Part shown: positions 14,627-21,776 of the stretch, piece by piece
How the letters are laid out: every line of letters begins with the position of its first letter
Numbering within the stretch: the stretch's first letter is position 1
NCBI RefSeq assembly: GCF_030915485.1
Contig: NZ_CP133266.1
Span: 3,414,001-3,478,000 of the forward strand
DNA length: 64,000 bases
Reading direction: 5' to 3'
Origin: Neobacillus sp. PS3-40
Lineage (GTDB): Bacteria; Bacillota; Bacilli; Bacillales; Cytobacillaceae
Translations under genes and position numbers: made by a program
Notes under the pieces: model-generated
What the model saw: the letters and a program-made list of their open reading frames with translations, nothing else
Database searches by the model: none
What the model was told of the DNA's origin: nothing

Positions 14627-14928
14627 ACTCAATTGCAAATACAATGTTTGTGTGGCTAATGAGTAAATCATACGAGGCCAAGCTTCTTCAATTAAAGGGT
14701 GCGTTCCTATAATAAGGATAGCGTTCTTTTTACATTTAAGGGCCAAATGGTTGAATAACAATTAATTGGAAATCGGACAATTATGTTAAAGTGTATAGAG
14801 AAGATTGTGATGAAATATACTTATGGTGTGTTTTAAAACCACTAAAATTATAATGTATTAATAATTGCAAATACAGAAAGAATCACGCCCGAGTTTTCAC
14901 AATTAGGCGCTTTTGTATAAAAGGTAAA

Positions 14929-15000
14929 CACTACTACATCATTCTATCTGCAATCACCACTCAAGCCATGTTGAGTACCCAGTGCAGCTCATATTAAATT
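14929..15000 (+). repeat. Interspersed repeat, TGCAATCACCACTCAAG type, copy 2
   Basis: CACTACTACATCATTCTATC then TGCAATCACCACTCAAGCCA and an end ATATTAAATT. It aligns with 2160-2232 and 18749-18824. Confidence 0.55.
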
Positions 15001-15100
15001 GATATTTCTAAAACAGGTCTTGCTATACAAAATAGTAGTAAGACCTTATTTTAATAGAAAAGGGAGTGGATCGCAGCAATTGAGATTCGTAGGAAAAGTC

Positions 15101-15241
15101 ATGAAAAAATTTTTACAATTTACCTATTGATACACTTCCTTTAAGCAGGAAAGTATTGCGGAAATCACCATGTTCCTTTCAATGGCTTACATACTCGTGG
15201 TCAATCCGGTTATCTTAAGCAAAACAGGGATGGATAAATAG
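15101..15241 (+). pseudogene. Purine permease (PbuG/AzgA type) N-terminal relic
   Basis: ATG 15101 opens MKKFLQFTY, is broken by TGA, and continues YTSFKQESIAEITMFLSMAY and ILVVNPVILSKTGMDK to TAG 15241. The pattern E(I)xxxTxFLxMAYIxxVNPxIL is the N-terminal signature of NCS2-type adenine/guanine permeases. The remaining 400 or so residues are absent. Confidence 0.6.
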
Positions 15242-15445
15242 AGTTCAGCCCACTTTCTTTGAGTGCTTCTTCTACTGAATGAATAAATCCTTTATAGGTT
15301 AAATGGCTGTAATCCAGACTTTTGCCAGGTCATACTCTGTGAATTTTTCGATTCCCAAAAACATAGCAAATTCATTTAAAATTGTGATAATATGGCAATA
15401 CTAGAATTAGAGAATGGAGAAATTCTCTATATAAGGAGACCAAAT

Positions 15446-17683
15446 ATGGAACTTGAGTATATCGAAATAGTAGGTGCACGTGAGAATAACTTAAAGAATG
15501 TCAATTTAAAAATTCCGAAGAACAACGTAACTATTTTTACTGGAGTATCAGGGTCGGGTAAGTCATCAATTGTATTTGAAACGATTGCTCAGGAAGCTGG
15601 CCGGCAATTGAATGAAACCTTTAGCAAATTTATTCAAATTTATTTACCTAAATATGGTCATCCAGATGTAGATGCGATTAAAAATCTATCGTTAGCAATT
15701 ATAGTTGATCAAAAGAGGATAGGCGGTAACTCACGTTCAACTCTCGGAACCATAACGGATATTAATCCATTAATCAGGGTGTTGTTTTCACGAATCGGGC
15801 AGCCGCATATTGGTCCTTCCTCTTATTTTTCGTTTAATGACCCAAATGGAATGTGCAAGACCTGTGAGGGAATCGGAAGGATCGTAACGCTTGATCTTGA
15901 CAAGGCGTTGGATAAAGAAAAGTCGTTAAACGAAGGGGCGATTTTGTTGCCGGGCTATAAACCTGGTAATTGGCAGTGGAAAATGTATGCCGCAACAGGT
16001 TTTTTTGATTGTGACAAAAAAATCAAGGATTATTCTAAAGAGGAATACGACCAACTTGTCTATTGTAAACCGGTAAAAATCAATTCGGCCATTGTTGAAG
16101 GAATGAACTCTACTTATGCGGGTCTTGTTGAGAAATTCATTAGTCAGCACATCAAAACTGAGTTTGAAAAATCTGAGGCATCAAAGAAGAAAATTGCACC
16201 GTTTATAACAGAAGAGCAATGCTATGATTGCGGGGGTAAACGATATAATGAAAGTATTTTATCTTCGAAAGTCATGGGATATTCAATAGCAGAACTTACG
16301 GCTATGCAGGTAGATGAGCTTCTAGAATTAATCCGAAAAATTAATGATCAACATATACAACCTATTGTTAAAAATCTGACTGAGCGGTTGAATGATTTAA
16401 TTCAAATAGGGCTCGATTATGTAAGCTTGGATAGAGAAACTTCTACATTATCAGGCGGCGAATCACAACGTGTTAGAATGGTCAAACACCTTACAAGCAG
16501 CTTGACGGATGTCATGTATATTTTCGATGAGCCAAGCATCGGATTACACCCAAGAGATGTGCACAGGCTTAACGAACTGCTAGTAAAATTACGGGATAAG
16601 GGCAATACGGTGATTGTAGTTGAGCATGATCCTGATGTCATAAAGATTGCCGATTATATAGTTGATGTTGGGCCGAAAGCTGGTACAAACGGCGGGAGGA
16701 TTATGTTTGAGGGTAGCTATAGCGACCTACTTGAAGCCAAGACACTTACAGGGGAATACATCGGAAAGAGCATGCCGATTAAGAGTAAGCCAAGGACAAG
16801 CAATGATTTCCTTGAAACGAAAAAAAGTTCGTTACACAATTTGAAAAATGTTAGTTTAAGAATACCTAAAGGTATATTCACTGTTGTTACAGGAGTTGCT
16901 GGTTCCGGCAAGTCGACGCTTGTTAACGGTGTTTTTGCGAAGGAATATAAAGATGCCATCATTATCGACCAGTCCGCAGTCAGCGCAAATTTACGTTCAA
17001 ATCCCGCGACCTTTACTGGAATAATGGATCATATACGCAAATTATTTGCTGATGAAAACAAAGTAAGCGCCGGATTGTTCAGTTATAATTCAGAGGGTGC
17101 ATGTGAGGCTTGTAAAGGGCGAGGTTATATAGAAACAGATCTTTCTTTCATGGATTCTGTTGAAACCATTTGCGAGGAATGCGGCGGTAAAAGGTATAAG
17201 CATGAGGTTTTGGAGTATAGGTACAATGGTAAGAACATTGCCCGCGTACTTGATATGACCATAGCAGAAGCGTTCGATTTTTTTGTTCAAAAAGAAATCA
17301 AAAATAAGCTGAAGCACATCGTCGATGTCGGTCTGCATTATATGACGCTGGGACAGCCGTTAGACACCCTTTCTGGTGGAGAATGTCAGCGCTTAAAGCT
17401 TGCCAAAGAATTAAGTAAAAAGGGCAATATTTATATTATGGACGAGCCTACAACTGGTTTACATATGTCCGATATTACCAGCATTCTGACTATAATTAAC
17501 CGTCTTGTTGACAAAGGCAACACAGTTATTGTTATAGAACATAATCTTGATGTCATTCGTAATGCCGATTGGATTATAGACGTAGGGGTTGAGGGAGGCA
17601 GCAGGGGCGGACAGATTCTTTTTGAAGGAACACCTGAAAACTTGAGAAACTGCAAGGAGTCTATTACTGCAAAATACTTGTAA
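15446..17683 (+). CDS. Short UvrA-like ABC-class ATPase
   Basis: 745 residues from ATG 15446, chosen because AAGGAG lies seven bases upstream; an upstream in-frame ATG at 15392 lacks a site. Two ABC modules are present: Walker A GVSGSGKSS (33-41) and GVAGSGKST (about 483), signatures LSGGESQRV and LSGGECQRL, Walker B FDEPSIGLHP and MDEPTTGLH. Each is split by UvrA-type zinc motifs (CKTCEGIGR/CYDCGGKRY and CEACKGRGY/CEECGGKRY). Canonical UvrA has about 950 residues; this paralogue is some 200 shorter and probably lacks most of the UvrB-binding insert. Such proteins may recognise damaged or drug-bound DNA without full excision repair, and some relatives accompany antibiotic resistance. That role is inference. 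It has no operon partner. Confidence 0.88.
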   Translation: MELEYIEIVGARENNLKNVNLKIPKNNVTIFTGVSGSGKSSIVFETIAQEAGRQLNETFSKFIQIYLPKYGHPDVDAIKNLSLAIIVDQKRIGGNSRSTLGTITDINPLIRVLFSRIGQPHIGPSSYFSFNDPNGMCKTCEGIGRIVTLDLDKALDKEKSLNEGAILLPGYKPGNWQWKMYAATGFFDCDKKIKDYSKEEYDQLVYCKPVKINSAIVEGMNSTYAGLVEKFISQHIKTEFEKSEASKKKIAPFITEEQCYDCGGKRYNESILSSKVMGYSIAELTAMQVDELLELIRKINDQHIQPIVKNLTERLNDLIQIGLDYVSLDRETSTLSGGESQRVRMVKHLTSSLTDVMYIFDEPSIGLHPRDVHRLNELLVKLRDKGNTVIVVEHDPDVIKIADYIVDVGPKAGTNGGRIMFEGSYSDLLEAKTLTGEYIGKSMPIKSKPRTSNDFLETKKSSLHNLKNVSLRIPKGIFTVVTGVAGSGKSTLVNGVFAKEYKDAIIIDQSAVSANLRSNPATFTGIMDHIRKLFADENKVSAGLFSYNSEGACEACKGRGYIETDLSFMDSVETICEECGGKRYKHEVLEYRYNGKNIARVLDMTIAEAFDFFVQKEIKNKLKHIVDVGLHYMTLGQPLDTLSGGECQRLKLAKELSKKGNIYIMDEPTTGLHMSDITSILTIINRLVDKGNTVIVIEHNLDVIRNADWIIDVGVEGGSRGGQILFEGTPENLRNCKESITAKYL

Positions 17684-17836
17684 ACAAGTCGACAAGGTGG
17701 AAAATGGACAGCTAACCAATGTAGTTATAAGCAATCAAGAAACCAAGAAAAAAGAATATGAGTCGCTTCAATTCCAGATTGTGAATGAGAATGCAAGATC
17801 AATATTTCAGTTAATCATACAAGTTATTGGACAAAG

Positions 17837-17874
17837 GGACAGACCAGGGACAAGGGCCTGTCCCTGGTCTGTCC
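17837..17874. repeat. Perfect 16-bp-stem palindrome (REP-like)
   Basis: GGACAGACCAGGGACA (17837-17852), six-base loop AGGGCC, TGTCCCTGGTCTGTCC (17859-17874). GC-rich palindromes based on GGGACAG are recurrent extragenic elements in Bacillus. There is no T run, so it is not a simple terminator. The overlapping 86-codon frame from 17697 is an artefact of this insertion. Confidence 0.75.
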
Positions 17875-18317
17875 TAGACTTACAGGAAATCAAAACCCAG
17901 GCTACTACTTTTGGAAAGTTGGTGAATTGTGGACCTAATAGTACAACTACAATTTGAAAAAAACAGTCAAAAATGACACATTGAATAGGGTAGTTATAAT
18001 GACGTTTTTATTTTATTCAATCTTTTGAATTTTTTTACAAAAATATAATTATTATGAAATGATATATGGTATAATTTTACTATAATGGAGGTGAAAATTG
18101 TAAAAACAACCATACTATTAAAATGAAATCTTTTTAAGTTTAGAAACCTTTCTATCAAATCCGCAATCCTCCCCTTTATATTTTCATCATTTAAAATCCA
18201 CTATCAAGTCGTCTTAACTTACTTTCTGTCAAAATACTAATCTGAATAAATTTCAATTAATTACTGAATATAGGGGATTGTTGCAGGTTTAATCAATGTT
18301 TTTAATGAAGGAGTGGC
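17875..18317. other. Intergenic region without a supportable gene
   Basis: AT-rich. It contains TATAATTTTACTATAATGGA near 18069-18088, which could hold a promoter and a 13-codon mini-frame with an embedded GGAGGTGA. I cannot support it as a gene. Confidence 0.4.
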
Positions 18318-18749
18318 ATGATTATGCATGCAGTGCTGAATAAAATGGCAAAAGGCATTACAGTTTGTTATTCAGAAGTTTTTCCCGATCAAACCAATGA
18401 TTTTTTCCACTTAGTTTATAATGGAAAGTTATTTTTAGTCGCTGACTCATATTGTATGAATCCAGATTGTGCATGCCAAGAGGCAGTTCTTAATTTTGTC
18501 CAAGCCTATCCGAAAGAAGGAAAGAGAGCTGACAGTTTTATGATAAGGCATAAACTAAACGGTAGAGGCTATAAAATTCATGACCAGGGAAAATTCAATA
18601 GACGTGAAGTCCAGGCCACTGTTCTGCATTTTACCGCTGACGACACGATCTTAAATCTTTTAAATGAACGATACAAGGAAATGAAGGAAAAAGCAAAAGA
18701 AATATTGTTATCAAATACAATGGAAGTACGAAATAATAGGCTAAGGTAA
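18318..18749 (+). CDS. Hypothetical protein with a CxxxxxCxC motif
   Basis: 143 residues. The start ATG 18318 follows GAAGGAGTGGC. The N-terminal half looks like a compact beta domain (KGITVCYSEVFPDQTNDFFH, LVYNGKLFLVADSYCMNPDC). It carries the motif YCMNPDCACQEAVLNF, which could bind a metal. The C-terminal third is charged and helical (NLLNERYKEMKEKAKEILLS). It has no signal peptide or membrane segment. I do not recognise the family. It is monocistronic and followed by a repeat copy and a terminator. Confidence 0.7.
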   Translation: MIMHAVLNKMAKGITVCYSEVFPDQTNDFFHLVYNGKLFLVADSYCMNPDCACQEAVLNFVQAYPKEGKRADSFMIRHKLNGRGYKIHDQGKFNRREVQATVLHFTADDTILNLLNERYKEMKEKAKEILLSNTMEVRNNRLR

Positions 18750-18824
18750 TCACTACTACATCTATATTTATCAGCCATCACCACGCCGAACCATGTAGAA
18801 GTGTGTAGCAAAACTTATATTAAA
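18749..18824 (+). repeat. Interspersed repeat, TGCAATCACCACTCAAG type, copy 3
   Basis: TCACTACTACATCTATATTT, CAGCCATCACCACGCCGAAC and a CTTATATTAAAAATT end align with 14929-15000. It begins within four bases of the stop of the preceding gene. Confidence 0.5.
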
Positions 18825-18947
18825 AATTCCTATTAAAAAATAAATTTTTTCCACTCAAAATAATCATTTTGGAATAATGTTTTTATAAGTATCTTGGAAA
18901 GAAATTAGTATTTTATAGTAGAATTCTTTGTTAATATGATTTAATTC

Positions 18948-18988
18948 GGGCGATCTCATTACTTGATGAATGAGATCGTCCTTTTTTT
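18948..18988 (+). terminator. Strong terminator
   Basis: GGGCGATCTCATT pairs with AATGAGATCGTCC (one G-T), followed by a run of seven T. No gene lies between it and the stop at 18749 except the repeat copy. Confidence 0.8.
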
Positions 18989-19219
18989 GAAATAATGAAT
19001 CTGTTTAAGAAAAGGACATAATATATGATTAATATCACTACCTTAAAATTATTAAAAGATATTATGGATTTAGAATATCTTATTTCTGTTGTGTAAGAGA
19101 ATTGATTTGAAATAATAGATTGAAATCTAGAATTATTTTCATATGATTCATTTTTTTGTAAAATGGGAAAAATAAGACTGTTCCTATTGGTAAAAGCATT
19201 TATTTTGAGGAGGATACAT

Positions 19220-19642
19220 ATGAGACCAAAACCAGATATGGAAGAAATAAGAGTAAAGACTGAGGAGCTTTGCCAATTAATTATAGATCAAGCTGCATTT
19301 CCGGAATTAAGGGCAATGATCAATGATTTCTTTGTTAATGAAGAAGCAAAATTTTTGTACAATGATGTCATGGAAAAGCAGCGTGCTCTTCAACAAAAGC
19401 AACAGCAAGGACTTCAGCTCTCAAGAGAAGACATCAATGTATTTGATGAAGCACGGGAAAAAATTTACTTGAATCCAGTTTCACGAGACTTCCTTTATGC
19501 ATCTCAAGAATTGGATAAAGTTCAAAATTTAGTGATCAAATATGTGCTTAAAACAGTTGAACTTGAAAGAATTCCAACAGAAGAAGACTTAATTGAAGAA
19601 GGATGCGGTTGCGGCGGTTCTTGCAGCTGTGGGGGCCATTAG
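19220..19642 (+). CDS. YlbF/YmcA-family protein with Cys-rich tail
   Basis: 140 residues from ATG 19220, which has GAGGAGG eight bases upstream; the longer upstream frame has no site. The body is helical and matches the YlbF/YmcA (DUF964-type) pattern: ELCQLIIDQAAFPELRAMIN, then EEAKFLYNDVMEKQRALQQK, and VSRDFLYASQELDKVQNLVI. It ends with a Cys-rich tail, EEGCGCGGSCSCGGH. In B. subtilis YlbF, YmcA and YaaT form a complex carrying Fe-S clusters that promotes RNase Y-dependent RNA processing, competence, biofilm formation and sporulation. The C-terminal Cys cluster fits YlbF best. No ymcA or yaaT is nearby, so a YlbF paralogue is also possible. Confidence 0.85.
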   Translation: MRPKPDMEEIRVKTEELCQLIIDQAAFPELRAMINDFFVNEEAKFLYNDVMEKQRALQQKQQQGLQLSREDINVFDEAREKIYLNPVSRDFLYASQELDKVQNLVIKYVLKTVELERIPTEEDLIEEGCGCGGSCSCGGH

Positions 19643-19712
19643 GATTTAAAAGTGCCGTCCTCGTAAACTGTCCGCACCTGCTTCCTATCTTTACCCATAG
19701 TTACTATATCCC

Positions 19713-19748
19713 AAGGCGTGTACATGATTATGACACGTCTTTTTTTTG
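19713..19748 (+). terminator. Terminator after the YlbF-like gene
   Basis: AAGGCGTGT pairs with ACACGTCTT (one G-T), followed by eight T. Confidence 0.75.
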
Positions 19749-19783
19749 CTAATCAGAATTTATATCCATAAATTCTGCTAGCG

Positions 19784-19853
19784 CATAAGGGCAACTACGC
19801 CTATTCATCGCCCTTAGAGGCTCGCCAATCGGCGAGTTTTCTTTAGCTAATAT
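19784..19853 (+). repeat. GCGCATAAGGGCAACTACG...CGGCGAG interspersed repeat, good copy
   Basis: GCGCATAAGGGCAACTACGC, then CATCGCCCTTAGAGGCTCGC and CAATCGGCGAGTTTTCTTTA. The internal palindrome is CTCGCCAATCGGCGAG. Relatives: 591-630, 19905-19962, 24472-24534 and 36206-36262 (reverse). Confidence 0.65.
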
Positions 19854-19904
19854 TAAAGTATAAACTTTTTTCAAAGTTTATACTTTCCTATGTCGCATAA
19901 GTGC

Positions 19905-19962
19905 AACTAGGCTATCGCCGGCGCCTTAAGGCTTGGCGCTAGCCAAGTTTTCTTTATGTCGT
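19905..19962 (+). repeat. Second, diverged copy of the same repeat
   Basis: CGCATAAGTGCAACTAGGCT, then a palindromic CGCCGGCG core, CTTAAGGCTTGGCGCTAGCC and AAGTTTTCTTTA. It lies about 50 bases after the first copy, separated by an AAAGTATAAAC/GTTTATACTTT hairpin (19855-19886). Confidence 0.55.
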
Positions 19963-20216
19963 TTACGGACGATTATGAGCAATTCATAAATTTTAAAAAT
20001 GGTATTTCAGGTAAAACTATAAAATATATCTGTAAAGTGTTAGACTATTAGTTTAAAAGTGCTTAGCCTAAAAGTGGTAGGTTTTGAATTGTTGGAGTAT
20101 TAAGGTCTATTCTTGGTGATAATATATTTACATTATAAGGGTTGAAATTTAGAGTACTTTGGGGAATACGCTTTGACTGCTATGCAAGTAGTTACTATTT
20201 TTTAGGAGGTTTAAAG

Positions 20217-20747
20217 GTGAGTCTGACTAATAATGATATATTAATTAGATTAAGATATGCTCTAGATATAAAAAATACTGATATGGTAGAGATTTTTAAA
20301 CTTGGAGGCATTGAAGTATCAAAAGAAGAAATGCTAAAGATGCTCACAAAATCAAAGGACAATCATAATGAAGTCGGCAATGATGGAGATATAGATGAAG
20401 ATGATGAGAATAGAAAAATCAATAATTTTATGTTCGAATCATTTTTAAATGGCCTTATTATATTTAAAAGAGGAAGGCAAGAGCCAAAAACAGGCCAACC
20501 TGAAAGACCAACAATGTCTATAAAAAGTAATGGAAGTGTAAATAATGTCTTGCTAAAGAAATTGAAAATAGCACTAGCATTAACAAGTGAGGACATGTTG
20601 GAAATATTAGAAGAAACAGGGGTTATTTTAACAAAAGGAGAATTAAGTGCTCTATTAAGAAAAGAAGGACATAAGAATTATAAAGAGTGCGGTGATAAAT
20701 ACGCTAGGAATTTCTTAAAAGGATTAGCTATTCAATATAGGGAATAG
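20217..20747 (+). CDS. DUF1456 (YehS-like) protein
   Basis: 176 residues from GTG 20217, chosen because TTAGGAGG lies about eight bases upstream; the longer frame from 20142 lacks a site. It contains two copies of the DUF1456 unit: LTNNDILIRLRYALDIKNTD (first) and NVLLKKLKIALALTSEDMLE (about residue 107). Each is followed by an (E)I(F)xxxGxxxxKxExxxxL pattern. An acidic linker (DGDIDEDDEN) precedes the second. The ending CGDKYARNFLKGLAIQYRE is typical of the family. Its function is unknown; cytoplasmic and possibly DNA- or protein-binding. It is monocistronic. Confidence 0.88.
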   Translation: MSLTNNDILIRLRYALDIKNTDMVEIFKLGGIEVSKEEMLKMLTKSKDNHNEVGNDGDIDEDDENRKINNFMFESFLNGLIIFKRGRQEPKTGQPERPTMSIKSNGSVNNVLLKKLKIALALTSEDMLEILEETGVILTKGELSALLRKEGHKNYKECGDKYARNFLKGLAIQYRE

Positions 20748-20838
20748 CTAAATCTTAGATGTAATTACTATAAAAAACATACTGGTGATGAGGAAATTAA
20801 TAGTGTGTTTTTATAAAGTGAATCATTAATAATGAATA

Positions 20839-20864
20839 TAAAACTCCTCCTTGGGAGTTTTTTT
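20839..20864 (+). terminator. Terminator after the DUF1456 gene
   Basis: AAACTCC and GGGAGTTT pair around TCCTT and are followed by TTTTTG. Confidence 0.75.
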
Positions 20865-20920
20865 GTTCATGAAGGTAAAACTGACCAGAGTTAAAGGCTC
20901 TGTTAGTGAACTCTGTTGAA

Positions 20921-20969
20921 TTTTTACTCATTCGTGTATCACTACAGTGACGCACAAATGAGTAAAAAA
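20921..20969. repeat. ACTCATTCGTGTATCAC palindrome, copy 1
   Basis: TTTTTACTCATTCGTGTATC, a short loop, then GACGCACAAATGAGTAAAAA. The outer 11 bases of each arm pair perfectly. A sharper copy of the core occurs at 42488-42527. Confidence 0.6.
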
Positions 20970-21047
20970 TCATTTTTATCAACAATATTATGTAATAAAG
21001 CCAATTAAAAAAGGAGCAAATCTCCATTCGCCCCCTTAAATAAACCT

Positions 21048-21218
21048 TTACCCACGCGCAAAATGGTTCATATCCGTTAATTCGATAATATACTCATAAT
21101 TTACAATTGAGTTTTGAATATTTTCTTTCTCTTCTATTGATAAGGTAGGATTTTGCATGTTATTAATTAATTTCAGTTTCAATGTCTCTAATTTTTCTTT
21201 TATTTCTTGGTAGTCCAT
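21048..21218 (-). CDS. Small DUF3896-like protein
   Basis: A 56-residue gene: ATG at 21218 (minus strand) behind AAAGGGTGTTGG, TAA at 21048-21050. The product begins MDYQEIKEKLETLKLKLINN, continues MQNPTLSIEEKENIQNSIVN and ends YEYIIELTDMNHFARG. Two amphipathic helices and the YDYIIELTEMNH-like ending resemble small Bacillus proteins annotated DUF3896, assigned from memory. Length and helical hairpin also recall Spo0E-type phosphatases, but the SQELD motif of that family is missing. Function unknown. Confidence 0.65.
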   Translation of the reverse strand: MDYQEIKEKLETLKLKLINNMQNPTLSIEEKENIQNSIVNYEYIIELTDMNHFARG

Positions 21219-21436
21219 TTCCAACACCCTTTCCTACTTTTAGAATTTTGGATACATATTCTGCCAATACTATTTTGTTCATCTAGATAAAAATAAAACT
21301 TCTTGCTTATCTATTATTTTACAGGAAAAACATGTGAGAGAATTATCAAATGTATTGTGAATTTGTGAAGCCTTTTTTATATAAAAAATCCAAAAATATA
21401 CAAAAATCCAAAATGGTCAATTTTATTCATACACAT

Positions 21437-21521
21437 GATGCTTATTTAACTAAAACTAATAGTTAAACGGAATCAAGCTCCACTGGTGCAGTGTTCTCCT
21501 CTAACTACAGAAGTAGTTAGA
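21437..21521 (-). mobile_element. Orphan IS110 left-end / bridge-RNA-like fragment
   Basis: On the plus strand, GGAATCAAGCTCCACTGGTG followed by CAGTGTTCTCCTCTAACTAC aligns with the non-coding end of the IS110 element (GGGATCAAGTCCCACGGGCG, then CTACGTTCTACTCCGACTAC). The flanking ATGCTTAT lies at a comparable distance in both. A CTAACTAC/GTAGTTAG hairpin closes it. No transposase remains nearby. Confidence 0.45.
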
Positions 21522-21614
21522 CTTACTAAACTATTAATCGATCTTCTTCTATAGTTGTAAACTCACGTCTTAAAAAAATATATCAATCAAAAGTTCATAT
21601 TCTATTCACAAATA

Positions 21615-21632
21615 ATGTGAAATATTTCACAA
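21615..21632 (+). promoter_or_regulatory. Rex operator upstream of lctP-ldh
   Basis: ATGTGAAATATTTCACAA differs by one base from the B. subtilis-type Rex consensus TTGTGAANNNNTTCACAA. It overlaps the likely promoter region; TATACT at 21641-21646 is a plausible -10. Rex senses the NADH/NAD+ ratio and represses fermentation genes when NAD+ is plentiful, which fits lactate permease and lactate dehydrogenase downstream. Confidence 0.8.
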
Positions 21633-21776
21633 ACAAATGTTATACTTACTATTGTTAACGTGGTAATGATAAATATCGCAAATAGAAAAGGCCTTTTTGA
21701 ATCAATTGTAACTTCATTAATCTATTTGATTTCGTAATAAACGTAAGAAAAACCTATCAACAGGGAGTTGGACAAC

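Larger units (their letters stand above)
14627..15445. other. Repeat- and relic-rich intergenic region
   Basis: It contains two or three copies of the GGGCGCTTTT-type repeat (near 14696, 14735 and 14896), a copy of the TGCAATCACCACTCAAGCC repeat (14929-15000) and a purine permease relic (15101-15241). On the minus strand a protein-like stretch (DYSHLTYKGFIHSVEEALKE, about 15240-15310) may be another relic. Confidence 0.5.

Noticed and set aside
14135-14761. 208-codon minus-strand frame opposite the PhnB-like gene
   Set aside because: It is a shadow of the GC-richer PhnB-like coding sequence, with no start signal and no recognisable domain.
17697-17957. 86-codon frame after the UvrA-like gene
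   Set aside because: It runs through the perfect palindrome at 17837-17874 and has an amino-acid composition dictated by it.
20797-21027. 76-codon minus-strand frame
   Set aside because: It crosses a terminator and the CATTCGTGTATCAC palindrome, and has no ribosome binding site.
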